Shown: one piece after another, positions 46,701-54,684 of the stretch | How positions within the stretch are numbered: position 1 is the first letter of the stretch | Layout: every line of letters starts with the position of its first letter | Assembly: GCF_024298845.1 (NCBI RefSeq) | Contig: NZ_CP101156.1 | Coordinates: 3,286,001 to 3,350,000, forward strand | Length of the DNA stretch: 64,000 bases | Direction of reading: 5' to 3' | Source of the DNA: Natronosalvus amylolyticus | GTDB taxonomy: Archaea > Halobacteriota > Halobacteria > Halobacteriales > Natrialbaceae | Translations under genes and position numbers: made by a program | Notes under the pieces: generated by a model | What the model saw: the letters and a program-made list of their open reading frames with translations, nothing else | The model's database searches: none | What the model was told of the DNA's origin: nothing

Positions 46701-47912
46701 TTACTGGGATTGCCTCGAGTGAGAGGACGCGCACAGTTCGTTCTGCACGAGGTCGACCGCCTCACGGACGGAGCCGATCGATGAGAGATAGCCGACGCCG
46801 ACGGTGGTTTTCAGCGCCTTCGCTGGCGCCCCGGTGAACACCGAAGGACCAACCTGGGCCACGGCGTCGTCACCGACGCTGACCAGCCAGCCGGGCGATT
46901 CGAACGTAAAGCTCTCGAGTCGCGGCTCGAACACGCCACCCTGGTGTTCGTACTCGATCAGCCGACGAATGCTCTCGGCAACGACGATCGCTTCGCGAAC
47001 CGCAGATTGGGCACTCGCCGGGACGGCTTCCCCCTCGGCGTCGATAACCCGCGCCGCGTCACCGACGACGAACGTTCGATCATCGAGGCGCAGGGTGCGA
47101 TTGACCTGTGGTCGCTCGCCCTCGAGTGCGTCCTGCCCGGAGATGCCGCCGGTCCAGACGAAGACGTCCGCCCGGAGCGTGCGCGGGCTGTTTTCGTCCG
47201 CAGACCGGACCGTAACTGTCGATTCACCAGCGTCGGTGACGGTGCTCTCGGTCCGAACGTCGACGCCGACTCGCTCGAGGACATCGCGTGTCGCCTCCTG
47301 AAACGATCGGTCGAATTCCGGTGCGACAGTGGCTGCTTGCTCGAGGAGGGTGACACTCGCCGTCCCATCGTCAACGCGCTCTGGGGCCGATTCTTCGAGG
47401 AGTGCTGCCAATTCGCCAGCAACCTGGATGCCAGAGAGGCCCGCTCCGCCGACCACGATGTCGGTCGTTTCGGATTCGCTTTCCAGCGCGCGCTGTACGC
47501 CCGAGCGAATCGCGGTTGCATCACCGACACGCTTCAACGGGAGTGCGTGTTCACGCACGGATTCGAGCCCGTAGAACGCGGTTTCGGCTCCGAGACAGAC
47601 TGCACAGAAGTCGTAGGTGAGCGTTCCATCCTCGAGGTGCGTTTCATCTTCGAGGTGAACGGTTCGCCTCTCGGTATCGATCGATTCGACCACGCCGACG
47701 TGGACCGTCGCTCGCTCGAGCAAGTCGGTGAGGGGAATCGAGATCTCGGCCGCAACTGATGGTCGACGAATCACGCGGTGGAGTTCGTGCTGGACGAGGT
47801 GCGTTGGTGAGTCGTTAACCAGCGTCAACTCGACGTCGACGGGCAGGTCGCGCTCGAGCGCTCGCATCAGTGTCACTCCGGCGTAGCCACCGCCGAGGAC
47901 GACGACGTGCAT
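46701..47912 (-). CDS. FAD-dependent pyridine nucleotide oxidoreductase, NDH-2-like
   Basis: 403 residues from ATG at 47912 (MHVVVLGGGYAGV). FAD-binding GGGYAGV at 7-13, NAD-binding GGAGLSGIQVAGEL in the middle, and the conserved VVGDAARV near residue 290. The pattern matches single-subunit type II NADH dehydrogenases, which pass electrons from NADH to quinone at the membrane surface; sulfide:quinone reductase relatives are possible but the catalytic Cys pairs are absent. Confidence 0.87.
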   Translation of the reverse strand: MHVVVLGGGYAGVTLMRALERDLPVDVELTLVNDSPTHLVQHELHRVIRRPSVAAEISIPLTDLLERATVHVGVVESIDTERRTVHLEDETHLEDGTLTYDFCAVCLGAETAFYGLESVREHALPLKRVGDATAIRSGVQRALESESETTDIVVGGAGLSGIQVAGELAALLEESAPERVDDGTASVTLLEQAATVAPEFDRSFQEATRDVLERVGVDVRTESTVTDAGESTVTVRSADENSPRTLRADVFVWTGGISGQDALEGERPQVNRTLRLDDRTFVVGDAARVIDAEGEAVPASAQSAVREAIVVAESIRRLIEYEHQGGVFEPRLESFTFESPGWLVSVGDDAVAQVGPSVFTGAPAKALKTTVGVGYLSSIGSVREAVDLVQNELCASSHSRQSQ

Positions 47913-48049
47913 ACCCTCATTTGGGGCTCGAGCAGTATAGGTCTGCTCGAGAACGGGACGGTTGCTGGTTCCTCGGGTGACGTCAGTGCGTGGAAGCAAT
48001 GCTTCCCCTCTGTACACAACAGGTGACGCAAAATCTGGCCTGGGAGGCG

Positions 48050-49036
48050 TTAGAACAGGTGTTCGTCGTCGCCCTCGAGCAGGCGTGCGGGGCCACCGAC
48101 GCCCCAGGTAGTCGTCGAGACGCCGGTTTCGGCGATGGCTTCCTCGACCTGTTCGGCGTGTTCGGCTGTCGTGTTGACGTAGACGCTTGCACCAGTGTCC
48201 GTCGAGAAGTACGCCGGAACGTCCTCTTCCTCGCGGAGTTCGCGGACTTTGTTGAAGATAGCCAGGGTGGCCGGCTGCCAGTAGACCCAGCCCTCGGGAC
48301 CGGTCATCGTCGTCGCCGCGAGGCTCAGCGAATCGTGTTCGGCCAGTTCGAACGCGTCATCGAACTCGTCGTTTCGCAGCGCGTCGCGCATCTTCGCAAT
48401 CTGACCGTGGATGTGGGCGTTTCGGGCCTGGAACATGTGACTGTCTGCGGCCTCGTCGTGGGCGTCTTCGGTTTCCTTGTGGTAGGGAACCAGCCCGACC
48501 ACGATCTTGAGCTCCTCGTGTAGGTTACTCGGGACGCGACGGGAGACGCAATCGTCGTCGTTCATCCCCGTATACAACTGCGAAAACGCACCGGTCACCG
48601 ATCGGGCGGCCGAGGCCGACCCGACACGGGCGATGGTCGAAATCTCTTGCATCGAGGCGTCGAGTTCGGCTGCTTCGGCGAGCGCTCGAGCGGCCGCGGC
48701 GAATCCCGAGGACGAGGAGCCGAGTCCGACGTTCGAGGGGAAGCTGTTCTCGCTTTCGATGCGGACCGGGTAGACGGTGTGGGCCGCGTCGGACATACCA
48801 CGGGCCTTCTCGACGACTGCCTCGAGACGGTCGAATCCTCGCCCCTCGAGTTCCTCGCCGTCGACGACGTAGGTGTCCTCGTCGTAGTCCATCGAGAACT
48901 CGACGGTGGTGCGGGTGTGACTCGGTGCCGTACAGACGCTGATACTGTCGTGGTAGGGCAGTCGTTCGATGTCGTCTCGCATGCCGTGGTATTTGATAAG
49001 CCCCTGAATCGGGTGGGCCATCGCCGTCGCTTTCAT
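48050..49036 (-). CDS. mvaD: Phosphomevalonate decarboxylase
   Basis: 328 residues from ATG at 49036 (MKATAMAHPI). GHMP-kinase fold with NVGLGSSSSGFAAAARAL as the phosphate loop. In Haloferax the homologue acts on phosphomevalonate to give isopentenyl phosphate for archaeal lipid synthesis (the alternative mevalonate route), so the product name follows that. It is not in a mevalonate operon here; its neighbours are an oxidoreductase and the coiled-coil gene. Confidence 0.93.
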   Translation of the reverse strand: MKATAMAHPIQGLIKYHGMRDDIERLPYHDSISVCTAPSHTRTTVEFSMDYDEDTYVVDGEELEGRGFDRLEAVVEKARGMSDAAHTVYPVRIESENSFPSNVGLGSSSSGFAAAARALAEAAELDASMQEISTIARVGSASAARSVTGAFSQLYTGMNDDDCVSRRVPSNLHEELKIVVGLVPYHKETEDAHDEAADSHMFQARNAHIHGQIAKMRDALRNDEFDDAFELAEHDSLSLAATTMTGPEGWVYWQPATLAIFNKVRELREEEDVPAYFSTDTGASVYVNTTAEHAEQVEEAIAETGVSTTTWGVGGPARLLEGDDEHLF

Positions 49037-49150
49037 ACACTCACGAGTGAGTGTTGGCCGCTTAAAGGTCACGGCATACCTGGCACTCGAGTCGGCGAAC
49101 CGATGGTTTCCCTTCCCAAACCGATTCGGGATCGCCCGAAAATGGGTGTC

Positions 49151-49203
49151 AGTACTTCGTTACGCGTCGACGTGTGAGCCGAACCGAACGGTTCGGCGCA
49201 CCT
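49151..49203. repeat. 53-bp intergenic repeat, copy 2
   Basis: Second copy of the repeat at 20696. Here the core hairpin GTGAGCCGAACC / GGTTCGGCGCAC is one mismatch from perfect. It starts 115 bp upstream of mvaD and lies 25 bases past the coiled-coil gene stop, the same distance as copy 1 from the TIR stop. Confidence 0.75.
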
Positions 49204-49228
49204 GTGCAGCCGTGACCAACCACTCGGG

Positions 49229-50452
49229 CTACCCAAGTGCCGCCTGTAACTCCTCGCGCCACTCGGCTGCCTCGTCGGTCACCTGCTCGAGCGTCTCGAT
49301 TCGCGCTTCGATATCGTCGACCTCGTCCTCGAACTCGGCCCACAACTCGGCTTCGAGGTCGTCGATGGCCGCCCTGATTTCGTCGGCTGTCTCTCCTAGA
49401 CGGTCGCCGACTCGTTCTTCTGTTGCCTCGAGTTCGGCCTCGAGCGCTTCGAGTTCGTCGGTCGCTTCCTCGAGTTGCTCGTCCGTCCTCGCAAGGTCGG
49501 CCTCGAGGGTTTCGGCAGTCTCCTCGAGCGTTCCGATATCGTCGTCGTGGGCTTCGAGCCTCATCGTGTGCGCTTCGATATCGCCGTCGTGGCCTTCGAT
49601 ACGCTCGGCCTGCCACTCGAGGTCGGCTTCGACATCGCCGATTTCTCCCTCGAGCCCGGCGATTTCGTCCATCAGACCGTTTTCGACGGTTTCGACACGG
49701 TCGAGAAGGCCCGTTTCGAGCGCCTCGATTCGGTCATCGACTCTCTCCTCGACATCGTCGATTTCGGCTTCTAGCGCCGCCGTCCGATCGTCGATTCGCT
49801 CTTCGAGCGTTTCGAGGCGTTCCTCGAACGCATCGCGATCTCGTGCTCGTTGTTCCTCGAGATCGTCCAGTCGGGCGGTAACCGTTTCGTGGTTGATTTC
49901 GGCCGTTTCGACGTGCGCTTCGAAATCGTCGCGAACCGTATCGACGGTGGCCCCGATTTCGGCCAGCGAATCCTCGAGTGAGTCGCGTGCGGCGTCGAAA
50001 TCGGTTCGAAGCTCGTCGGTTTCGGCTTCGACCGTCGAGAGTGATGACTCGAGTGCGTCGAGCCGCTCGTCGACACTGTCGAGTCGTTCCGCGAGCCGCT
50101 CGTCGGTCGCATCGAGATCGTCGACGCTATTCTCGAGCGAACGGATGTCTGCTGTCGCGGCTTCCAGTCCGTCCTGTACGTCGGCCAGTACGGTCTCTGC
50201 CGTGCCGTTCTCGTCCAGAAACTCGCCGAGTGAATCGGTGTAGGCCTCGAGCTGTGATACCGTCGATTCGACGTGCTCGAGTCGAACCTCGTTGCTGGTC
50301 GTCGTGTCGATGTTCAGTGCGCGACGGAGTGCCTCCCGTTTGGCTCCCCCTTCGTCCGACTTCAGTTCGATGAGTAACGCATCGAGCAACGCTTCGTCGA
50401 ACCGGTCGTGCGGTTCGTCAGGTAGTGTGAGTGGTTCGTTCTGTGCGTTCAT
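49229..50452 (-). CDS. Long acidic coiled-coil protein
   Basis: 407 residues. A short N-terminal region with LLDALLIELKSDEGGAKREALRRALNI is followed by roughly 330 residues of heptad-patterned coiled coil (LxxLExxLDxLE type, many Glu/Asp). No ATPase, membrane span or DNA-binding motif. The heptads break near 215-240 (VEERVDDRIEALETGLLDRV), which could be a hinge. Function unknown; the shape suggests a tether or scaffold. Confidence 0.75.
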   Translation of the reverse strand: MNAQNEPLTLPDEPHDRFDEALLDALLIELKSDEGGAKREALRRALNIDTTTSNEVRLEHVESTVSQLEAYTDSLGEFLDENGTAETVLADVQDGLEAATADIRSLENSVDDLDATDERLAERLDSVDERLDALESSLSTVEAETDELRTDFDAARDSLEDSLAEIGATVDTVRDDFEAHVETAEINHETVTARLDDLEEQRARDRDAFEERLETLEERIDDRTAALEAEIDDVEERVDDRIEALETGLLDRVETVENGLMDEIAGLEGEIGDVEADLEWQAERIEGHDGDIEAHTMRLEAHDDDIGTLEETAETLEADLARTDEQLEEATDELEALEAELEATEERVGDRLGETADEIRAAIDDLEAELWAEFEDEVDDIEARIETLEQVTDEAAEWREELQAALG

Positions 50453-50599
50453 AGCTGTCGTCAGTGCGGACTCCCCCCAGAGTCACTTCAATACACGAAC
50501 CCCGAGGGTAATAATAGTACTCTTCTTTCTACCATATTGAAGTCTTCAGACTCGACCAAATCGAATTCCTGAAATGGACCGCCTCGAAAGGGTCGGCCA

Positions 50600-51283
50600 A
50601 TGGGAACCCCGCTCGAGGACCGAACGGCGCAGGCGACCGAAGTTATCGAACGACTCGAACACGAGTATCCGGATTCGACGATTTCGCTTCGGTACTCGAA
50701 CCGCCTCGAGTTGCTGATCGCGGTGATGCTCTCGGCACAGTGTACGGACGAGCGCGTCAATGCCGAGACCGAACAGCTGTTCGAAACCTACCGGACGCCC
50801 GAGGACTACGCCAACGCGCCACAGGAAGAACTCGCCGAGGCGTTGAACTCGATCACGTACTACAACAACAAAGCGAAGTACATCCGCAGTGCGTGTCAGA
50901 CGATCGTCGACGAACACGACGGCGAGGTGCCGGACACGATGGACGAACTGACCGCGCTCTCGGGCGTGGGGCGAAAGACGGCGAACGTCGTGCTCCAACA
51001 CGGGCACGATATCGTCGAGGGAATCGTCGTCGATACGCACGTCCAGCGACTCACTCGACGACTCGGACTGACTGAAGAGAACTACCCGGAGCAGATCGAG
51101 CAGGATCTGCTCTCGGTGATTCCCGGATCGGCATGGCAGCAGTTTACCCACCTTTGTATCGACCACGGCCGTGCCGTCTGTTCGGCCCGCTCTGCAGACT
51201 GTGAATCCTGTGTTCTCGCCGACATCTGCCCCTCAGAAAAGGGCGATAGCGACATTGATCTGGCCTCCGGTGAACCCTGGTAA
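50600..51283 (+). CDS. nth: Endonuclease III, DNA glycosylase/AP lyase
   Basis: 227 residues. Helix-hairpin-helix LSGVGRKTANVV with catalytic Lys126, and Asp145 in VVDTHVQR. The 4Fe-4S cluster loop has Cys194, Cys201, Cys204 and Cys210 with C-X6-C-X2-C-X5-C spacing. It removes oxidised pyrimidines. Its TAA is only five bases before palindrome copy C, which may act as its terminator. Confidence 0.95.
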   Translation: MGTPLEDRTAQATEVIERLEHEYPDSTISLRYSNRLELLIAVMLSAQCTDERVNAETEQLFETYRTPEDYANAPQEELAEALNSITYYNNKAKYIRSACQTIVDEHDGEVPDTMDELTALSGVGRKTANVVLQHGHDIVEGIVVDTHVQRLTRRLGLTEENYPEQIEQDLLSVIPGSAWQQFTHLCIDHGRAVCSARSADCESCVLADICPSEKGDSDIDLASGEPW

Positions 51284-51288
51284 CGACA

Positions 51289-51374
51289 CTATAGTAGCCA
51301 GTGAAAGTCATTGCACACCCTATCGCTTGACTTCGTCGTGATAGGTGTGTACATCGTTCCACTGGCTACTATAT
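51289..51374. repeat. 86-bp palindromic repeat, copy C
   Basis: Opposite orientation to copies A and B. Five bases after the nth stop codon. Outer arms nearly perfect; one outer base differs at the right end. The inner stem has one non-standard pair. Confidence 0.92.
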
Positions 51375-51467
51375 TTCCTCGACATTTTCTTCCCCCTCAA
51401 GACGCCATTTCGTGTGCAAGCCAATGTCCCTTTTTTCACCACAGCCACCCACGAGGTGGTGGCACAC

Positions 51468-51722
51468 ATGAGCGACGAGACGACCCACGGACGAGACGTC
51501 GAACTGGCAACGGAAGCCGCCGATGAAGAACCGGAGCAAGCGGAATTGCCCGACGGTGTCGACGATGCGGAATTGAGCGAGGCGCAGCAGGCTGCTCGAG
51601 AACGAGCGGACGAAAAACGGCGCAAAGAAGACATCGAACACGGGTCCACCGAACGAGAAAGTGCGGCACTCGAGAACGCCAACCCGAACGATCACCGGGA
51701 CGAACCGCCCAACAATAGCTAA
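51468..51722 (+). CDS. Small acidic hypothetical protein
   Basis: 84 residues from ATG at 51468, preceded by GAGGTGGTGG. Almost entirely charged and helical (EAQQAARERADEKRRKEDIEHG). No fold recognised. Such short charged proteins are frequent in haloarchaea; expression is supported only by codon pattern and the plausible ribosome site. Confidence 0.6.
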   Translation: MSDETTHGRDVELATEAADEEPEQAELPDGVDDAELSEAQQAARERADEKRRKEDIEHGSTERESAALENANPNDHRDEPPNNS

Positions 51723-51846
51723 ACGCGGCGTACGGATTTCCACGTGACCGTGATTGGTGTCTCGACTGTCGAGGTGTCGAGCGACATCCTCGCAAAACCT
51801 CGTCCATAGCAGAACCTCTTTTACCTATCCAACCAACCCCTCGAGT

Positions 51847-52257
51847 ATGACCACGCTCGGTCTGGTGATCGCGCAGTTCAATCGGCCGATTACCAAACGG
51901 ATGGAAGACGCTGCCCTCGAGGCAGCCACGTCGGCCGGAGCCGAGGTCGCCGAGGTCGTCTCGGTGCCCGGCGTCTACGATGCACCGCTGGCTGCCGACC
52001 GACTCGCCCGACTCGAGGCCATCGACGCCGTCGTCGTAATCGGGACCGTGATAACCGGCGATACCGACCATGATCAGGTCATCACCGATGCCGCTGCCGG
52101 CCGACTCGCAGATGTGAGCCTCGAGCGTGACACCCCGGTTACACTCGGCGTCACTGGCCCGGGAATGTCGGCCGCGGAAGCCCGCGAACGCGTCGATAAC
52201 GCAGCCAAAGCCGTCGGCGGTGCGCTCGACCTCGTCGACGAACTGCCGTCCCCGTAA
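51847..52257 (+). CDS. ribH: Lumazine synthase (RibH)
   Basis: 136 residues. 6,7-dimethyl-8-ribityllumazine synthase for riboflavin. The VIAQFNRPIT opening, VPGVYDAPLA and VVVIGTVITGDTDHDQV segments correspond to the substrate pocket; the last holds the general-acid His. The same locus holds an archaeal FAD synthase gene (ribL) about 1.4 kb away, so two flavin genes are near each other but not in one operon. Confidence 0.92.
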   Translation: MTTLGLVIAQFNRPITKRMEDAALEAATSAGAEVAEVVSVPGVYDAPLAADRLARLEAIDAVVVIGTVITGDTDHDQVITDAAAGRLADVSLERDTPVTLGVTGPGMSAAEARERVDNAAKAVGGALDLVDELPSP

Positions 52258-52351
52258 GCGTCCCTCGAGAAACCGACGCGAATCACCACACGGACCGTCG
52301 AACACGACGGTCGACACCAACCCTCGCTGTCCACCGAAACATCACCTGACA

Positions 52352-53500
52352 ATGACCATGGAATTCACCGATCGCGTTTCCCGCGTTGAACCGTCCGCAA
52401 CCCTGACCATCTCGGCGCTCGCCACCGAACTCGAGGCCGACGGCGTCGACGTCGTCGACCTCAGCGTCGGCGAACCGGATTTCCCAACCCCACAGAACAT
52501 CATCGATGCCGGCCAGCAGGCCATGGACGATGGCTACACCGGCTACACGACCCCCGCGGGTCACCTCGAGCTTCGAGAGGCGATCAGCGAGAAACTCGCC
52601 GCTGACGGCCTCGAGCACGGCCCCGACGAAATTATCGTCACGCCAGGGGCGAAACAGTCCCTCTACGAAATCATTCAGGCGCTCATTCAGGATGGCGACG
52701 AAGTCGTCCTCCTCGACCCCGCCTGGGTCTCCTACGAAGCGATGGTCAAGATGGCTGGCGGTGACCTCACACGAGTCGACCTCTCCGCCACCGACTTCCA
52801 GCTCGAACCCGCGCTCGAGGACCTCGCTGGAGCCGTCTCCGACGACACCGAACTCCTGATCGTCAACTCGCCGTCGAACCCCACCGGCGCGGTGTACTCG
52901 GATGCCGCACTCGAGGGCGTTCGCGACCTGGCCGTCGAACACGACATCACCGTCATCTCTGATGAGATTTACAAGGAGATTACCTACGGCGTCGAACCGA
53001 CCAGTCTGGGCACTCTCGAGGGGATGGCCGACCGGACGGTGACGGTCAACGGCTTCTCGAAAGCCTACTCGATGACGGGCTGGCGCTTGGGCTACTTCGC
53101 CGGGCCGAAAGATCTGATCGATCAGGCGGGCAAACTCCACAGCCACTCGGTGTCCTCGGCGACGAACTTCGTCCAGATGGCCGGTATCGAAGCCCTCGAA
53201 AACACCGACGAGGCCGTCGCGGAGATGGTCGACGCGTTCGAAGCACGTCGCGATAGCATCGTCGACCTGTTGGCGGAACACGACGTCGACGTCGCCGTCC
53301 CCGAAGGGGCGTTCTACATGATGCTCCCAGTCGATGCCGACGACCAGGCCTGGTGTGAGGGAGCCATCGAGGACGCCCACGTCGCGACGGTACCGGGAAG
53401 CGCGTTCGGCACGCCCGGCTACGCTCGTATTTCGTATGCAGCTAGCGAAGAGCGGCTCCGAGAAGGCATCAACCGGCTCGTTGCCGAAGGCTACCTCTAG
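52352..53500 (+). CDS. Class I aminotransferase (aspartate/alanine-type)
   Basis: 382 residues from ATG at 52352; another at 52358 is equally possible. PLP Lys237 in NGFSKAYSMTGWRLGY, NSPSNPTGA (172-180) and SDEIYKE (203-209). DLSVGEPDFPTPQ near the start is typical of aspartate aminotransferase subgroup I. Convergent with ribL across a very strong hairpin. Confidence 0.92.
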   Translation: MTMEFTDRVSRVEPSATLTISALATELEADGVDVVDLSVGEPDFPTPQNIIDAGQQAMDDGYTGYTTPAGHLELREAISEKLAADGLEHGPDEIIVTPGAKQSLYEIIQALIQDGDEVVLLDPAWVSYEAMVKMAGGDLTRVDLSATDFQLEPALEDLAGAVSDDTELLIVNSPSNPTGAVYSDAALEGVRDLAVEHDITVISDEIYKEITYGVEPTSLGTLEGMADRTVTVNGFSKAYSMTGWRLGYFAGPKDLIDQAGKLHSHSVSSATNFVQMAGIEALENTDEAVAEMVDAFEARRDSIVDLLAEHDVDVAVPEGAFYMMLPVDADDQAWCEGAIEDAHVATVPGSAFGTPGYARISYAASEERLREGINRLVAEGYL

Positions 53501-53503
53501 TCC

Positions 53504-53576
53504 CTTCCCAAACGTCGACGAATGCGTGAAACCGGACAACAGCAATCGGTTTCACGCATTCGTTCAGGTTTGGGAA
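53504..53576. terminator. 73-bp inverted repeat between convergent genes
   Basis: Outer arms CTTCCCAAAC / GTTTGGGAAG (10 bp) and inner arms ACGAATGCGTGAAACCG / complement (17 bp) are perfect, separated only by an unpaired GTCG/TCAG bulge, with a 12-base loop. It begins three bases past the aminotransferase stop and ends 46 bp before the ribL stop. A bidirectional terminator is the simple reading; a mobile palindrome is possible. Confidence 0.7.
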
Positions 53577-53622
53577 GCCACTAGTACCCTTTTGTGCTGT
53601 GTGGTAAACCGGCCAGCCCCCA

Positions 53623-54084
53623 CTAGCCTCTGCGTCGCAGAATCCGTTCGATGATCAGCCGCGTCGAGAGCAGTTCGTCTTCGTACTGTGGTTCCCGACC
53701 CGAGGCACGCCTGACTGCACACTCGAGTCCTCGAGCCGCGAGTTCCGCGCGAATCGCCTCGGGATCGTGGTGCTGGTCGTGACCCAGGGCGATCACGTCC
53801 GGTTCGAGGCGCTCGATCGGGCGAAAGATGTCCTCTGTGTCGCCGAGTATCGCTTCGTCGACGACCTCGAGGGCGCCGACCAGTTCACGTCGCTGGTTGG
53901 CCGAACAGATGGGGGCGGCTTTGTGGTCGACGTTCGTCGGCCGAGCGACGATGACGACGAGTCGGTCCCCCATCGCAGCCGCTTGCTCGAGATAGTGGAC
54001 GTGCCCGGGATGCAGAATATCGAAGGTTCCCTGGGCGACGACGACTCGTTCGGTTTCCGGCTGGGTGTCTCGGTTGTCGGTCAT
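53623..54084 (-). CDS. ribL: Archaeal FAD synthase RibL
   Basis: 153 residues. Nucleotidyltransferase HxGH motif HPGH at 25-28, after QGTFDIL. RibL adds AMP to FMN, making FAD. The tail [21 protein letters not shown] is close to other archaeal RibL. Its start overlaps the JAMM gene stop by four bases (ATGA). Confidence 0.9.
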   Translation of the reverse strand: MTDNRDTQPETERVVVAQGTFDILHPGHVHYLEQAAAMGDRLVVIVARPTNVDHKAAPICSANQRRELVGALEVVDEAILGDTEDIFRPIERLEPDVIALGHDQHHDPEAIRAELAARGLECAVRRASGREPQYEDELLSTRLIIERILRRRG

Positions 54085-54578
54085 CCTCGTAACTCCTCGT
54101 CGATATCCGCCTGCGTAAAGTCGAAAAACTCCTCACTGTCTGGCAACGCCACGTCGATCACGTCGAGCCGCGTCTGGCGACCCTGTGAGTCGAACGCTTT
54201 CCAGTCGCTCCGTCGGTAGGGAGCACCGATGATGATGTGGACGCTGCCTCGGCCGAACGTCTCGAGGTCGGCCTGACTCGGCCGGATGACGCCGTTTGGA
54301 TGTGAGTGGACGCTCCCGAGCGCTTTGACGTCGTTCGGAATCGAACTCGTTTTGACGGTTGCGCTGACGCTGTTTGCCTCCGTTCCCGGCACGATCAGGA
54401 TGTCGGTGATGACCAGGCCGTCACGGTCGAGACCGAGTTGTGTCGCCTCGGTCCCGCGAAGGAACCCCATGTACTCGTTGGGGTGGGTGGCTTCAGAAGA
54501 CTCGAGCGCGAACTCGAGGGTTTCCTCGGCGATGCCGAGAATTTCGCTCGAGCGAAACAGCGCATCCAGCAATCCCAT
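54081..54578 (-). CDS. JAMM/MPN+ metalloprotease
   Basis: 165 residues from ATG at 54578 ([10 protein letters not shown]). All zinc ligands of JAMM are present: Glu35, His91 and His93 (HSHPNG) and Asp104, with Ser101, in the exact HxH-x7-S-x2-D spacing. In Haloferax related enzymes remove ubiquitin-like SAMP proteins from targets. The stop overlaps the ribL start by four bases, so co-translated. Divergent from the RecJ-like gene. Confidence 0.9.
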   Translation of the reverse strand: MGLLDALFRSSEILGIAEETLEFALESSEATHPNEYMGFLRGTEATQLGLDRDGLVITDILIVPGTEANSVSATVKTSSIPNDVKALGSVHSHPNGVIRPSQADLETFGRGSVHIIIGAPYRRSDWKAFDSQGRQTRLDVIDVALPDSEEFFDFTQADIDEELRG

Positions 54579-54684
54579 GTCACATCGTCGGGGCCTGACG
54601 TTGCTAAACGTTCCGGAAGCGTTCCAGCCCGTCGAAGATGGGTTAACAAGCGTTATACGCACCGGAACCAAACAACCGATACCG

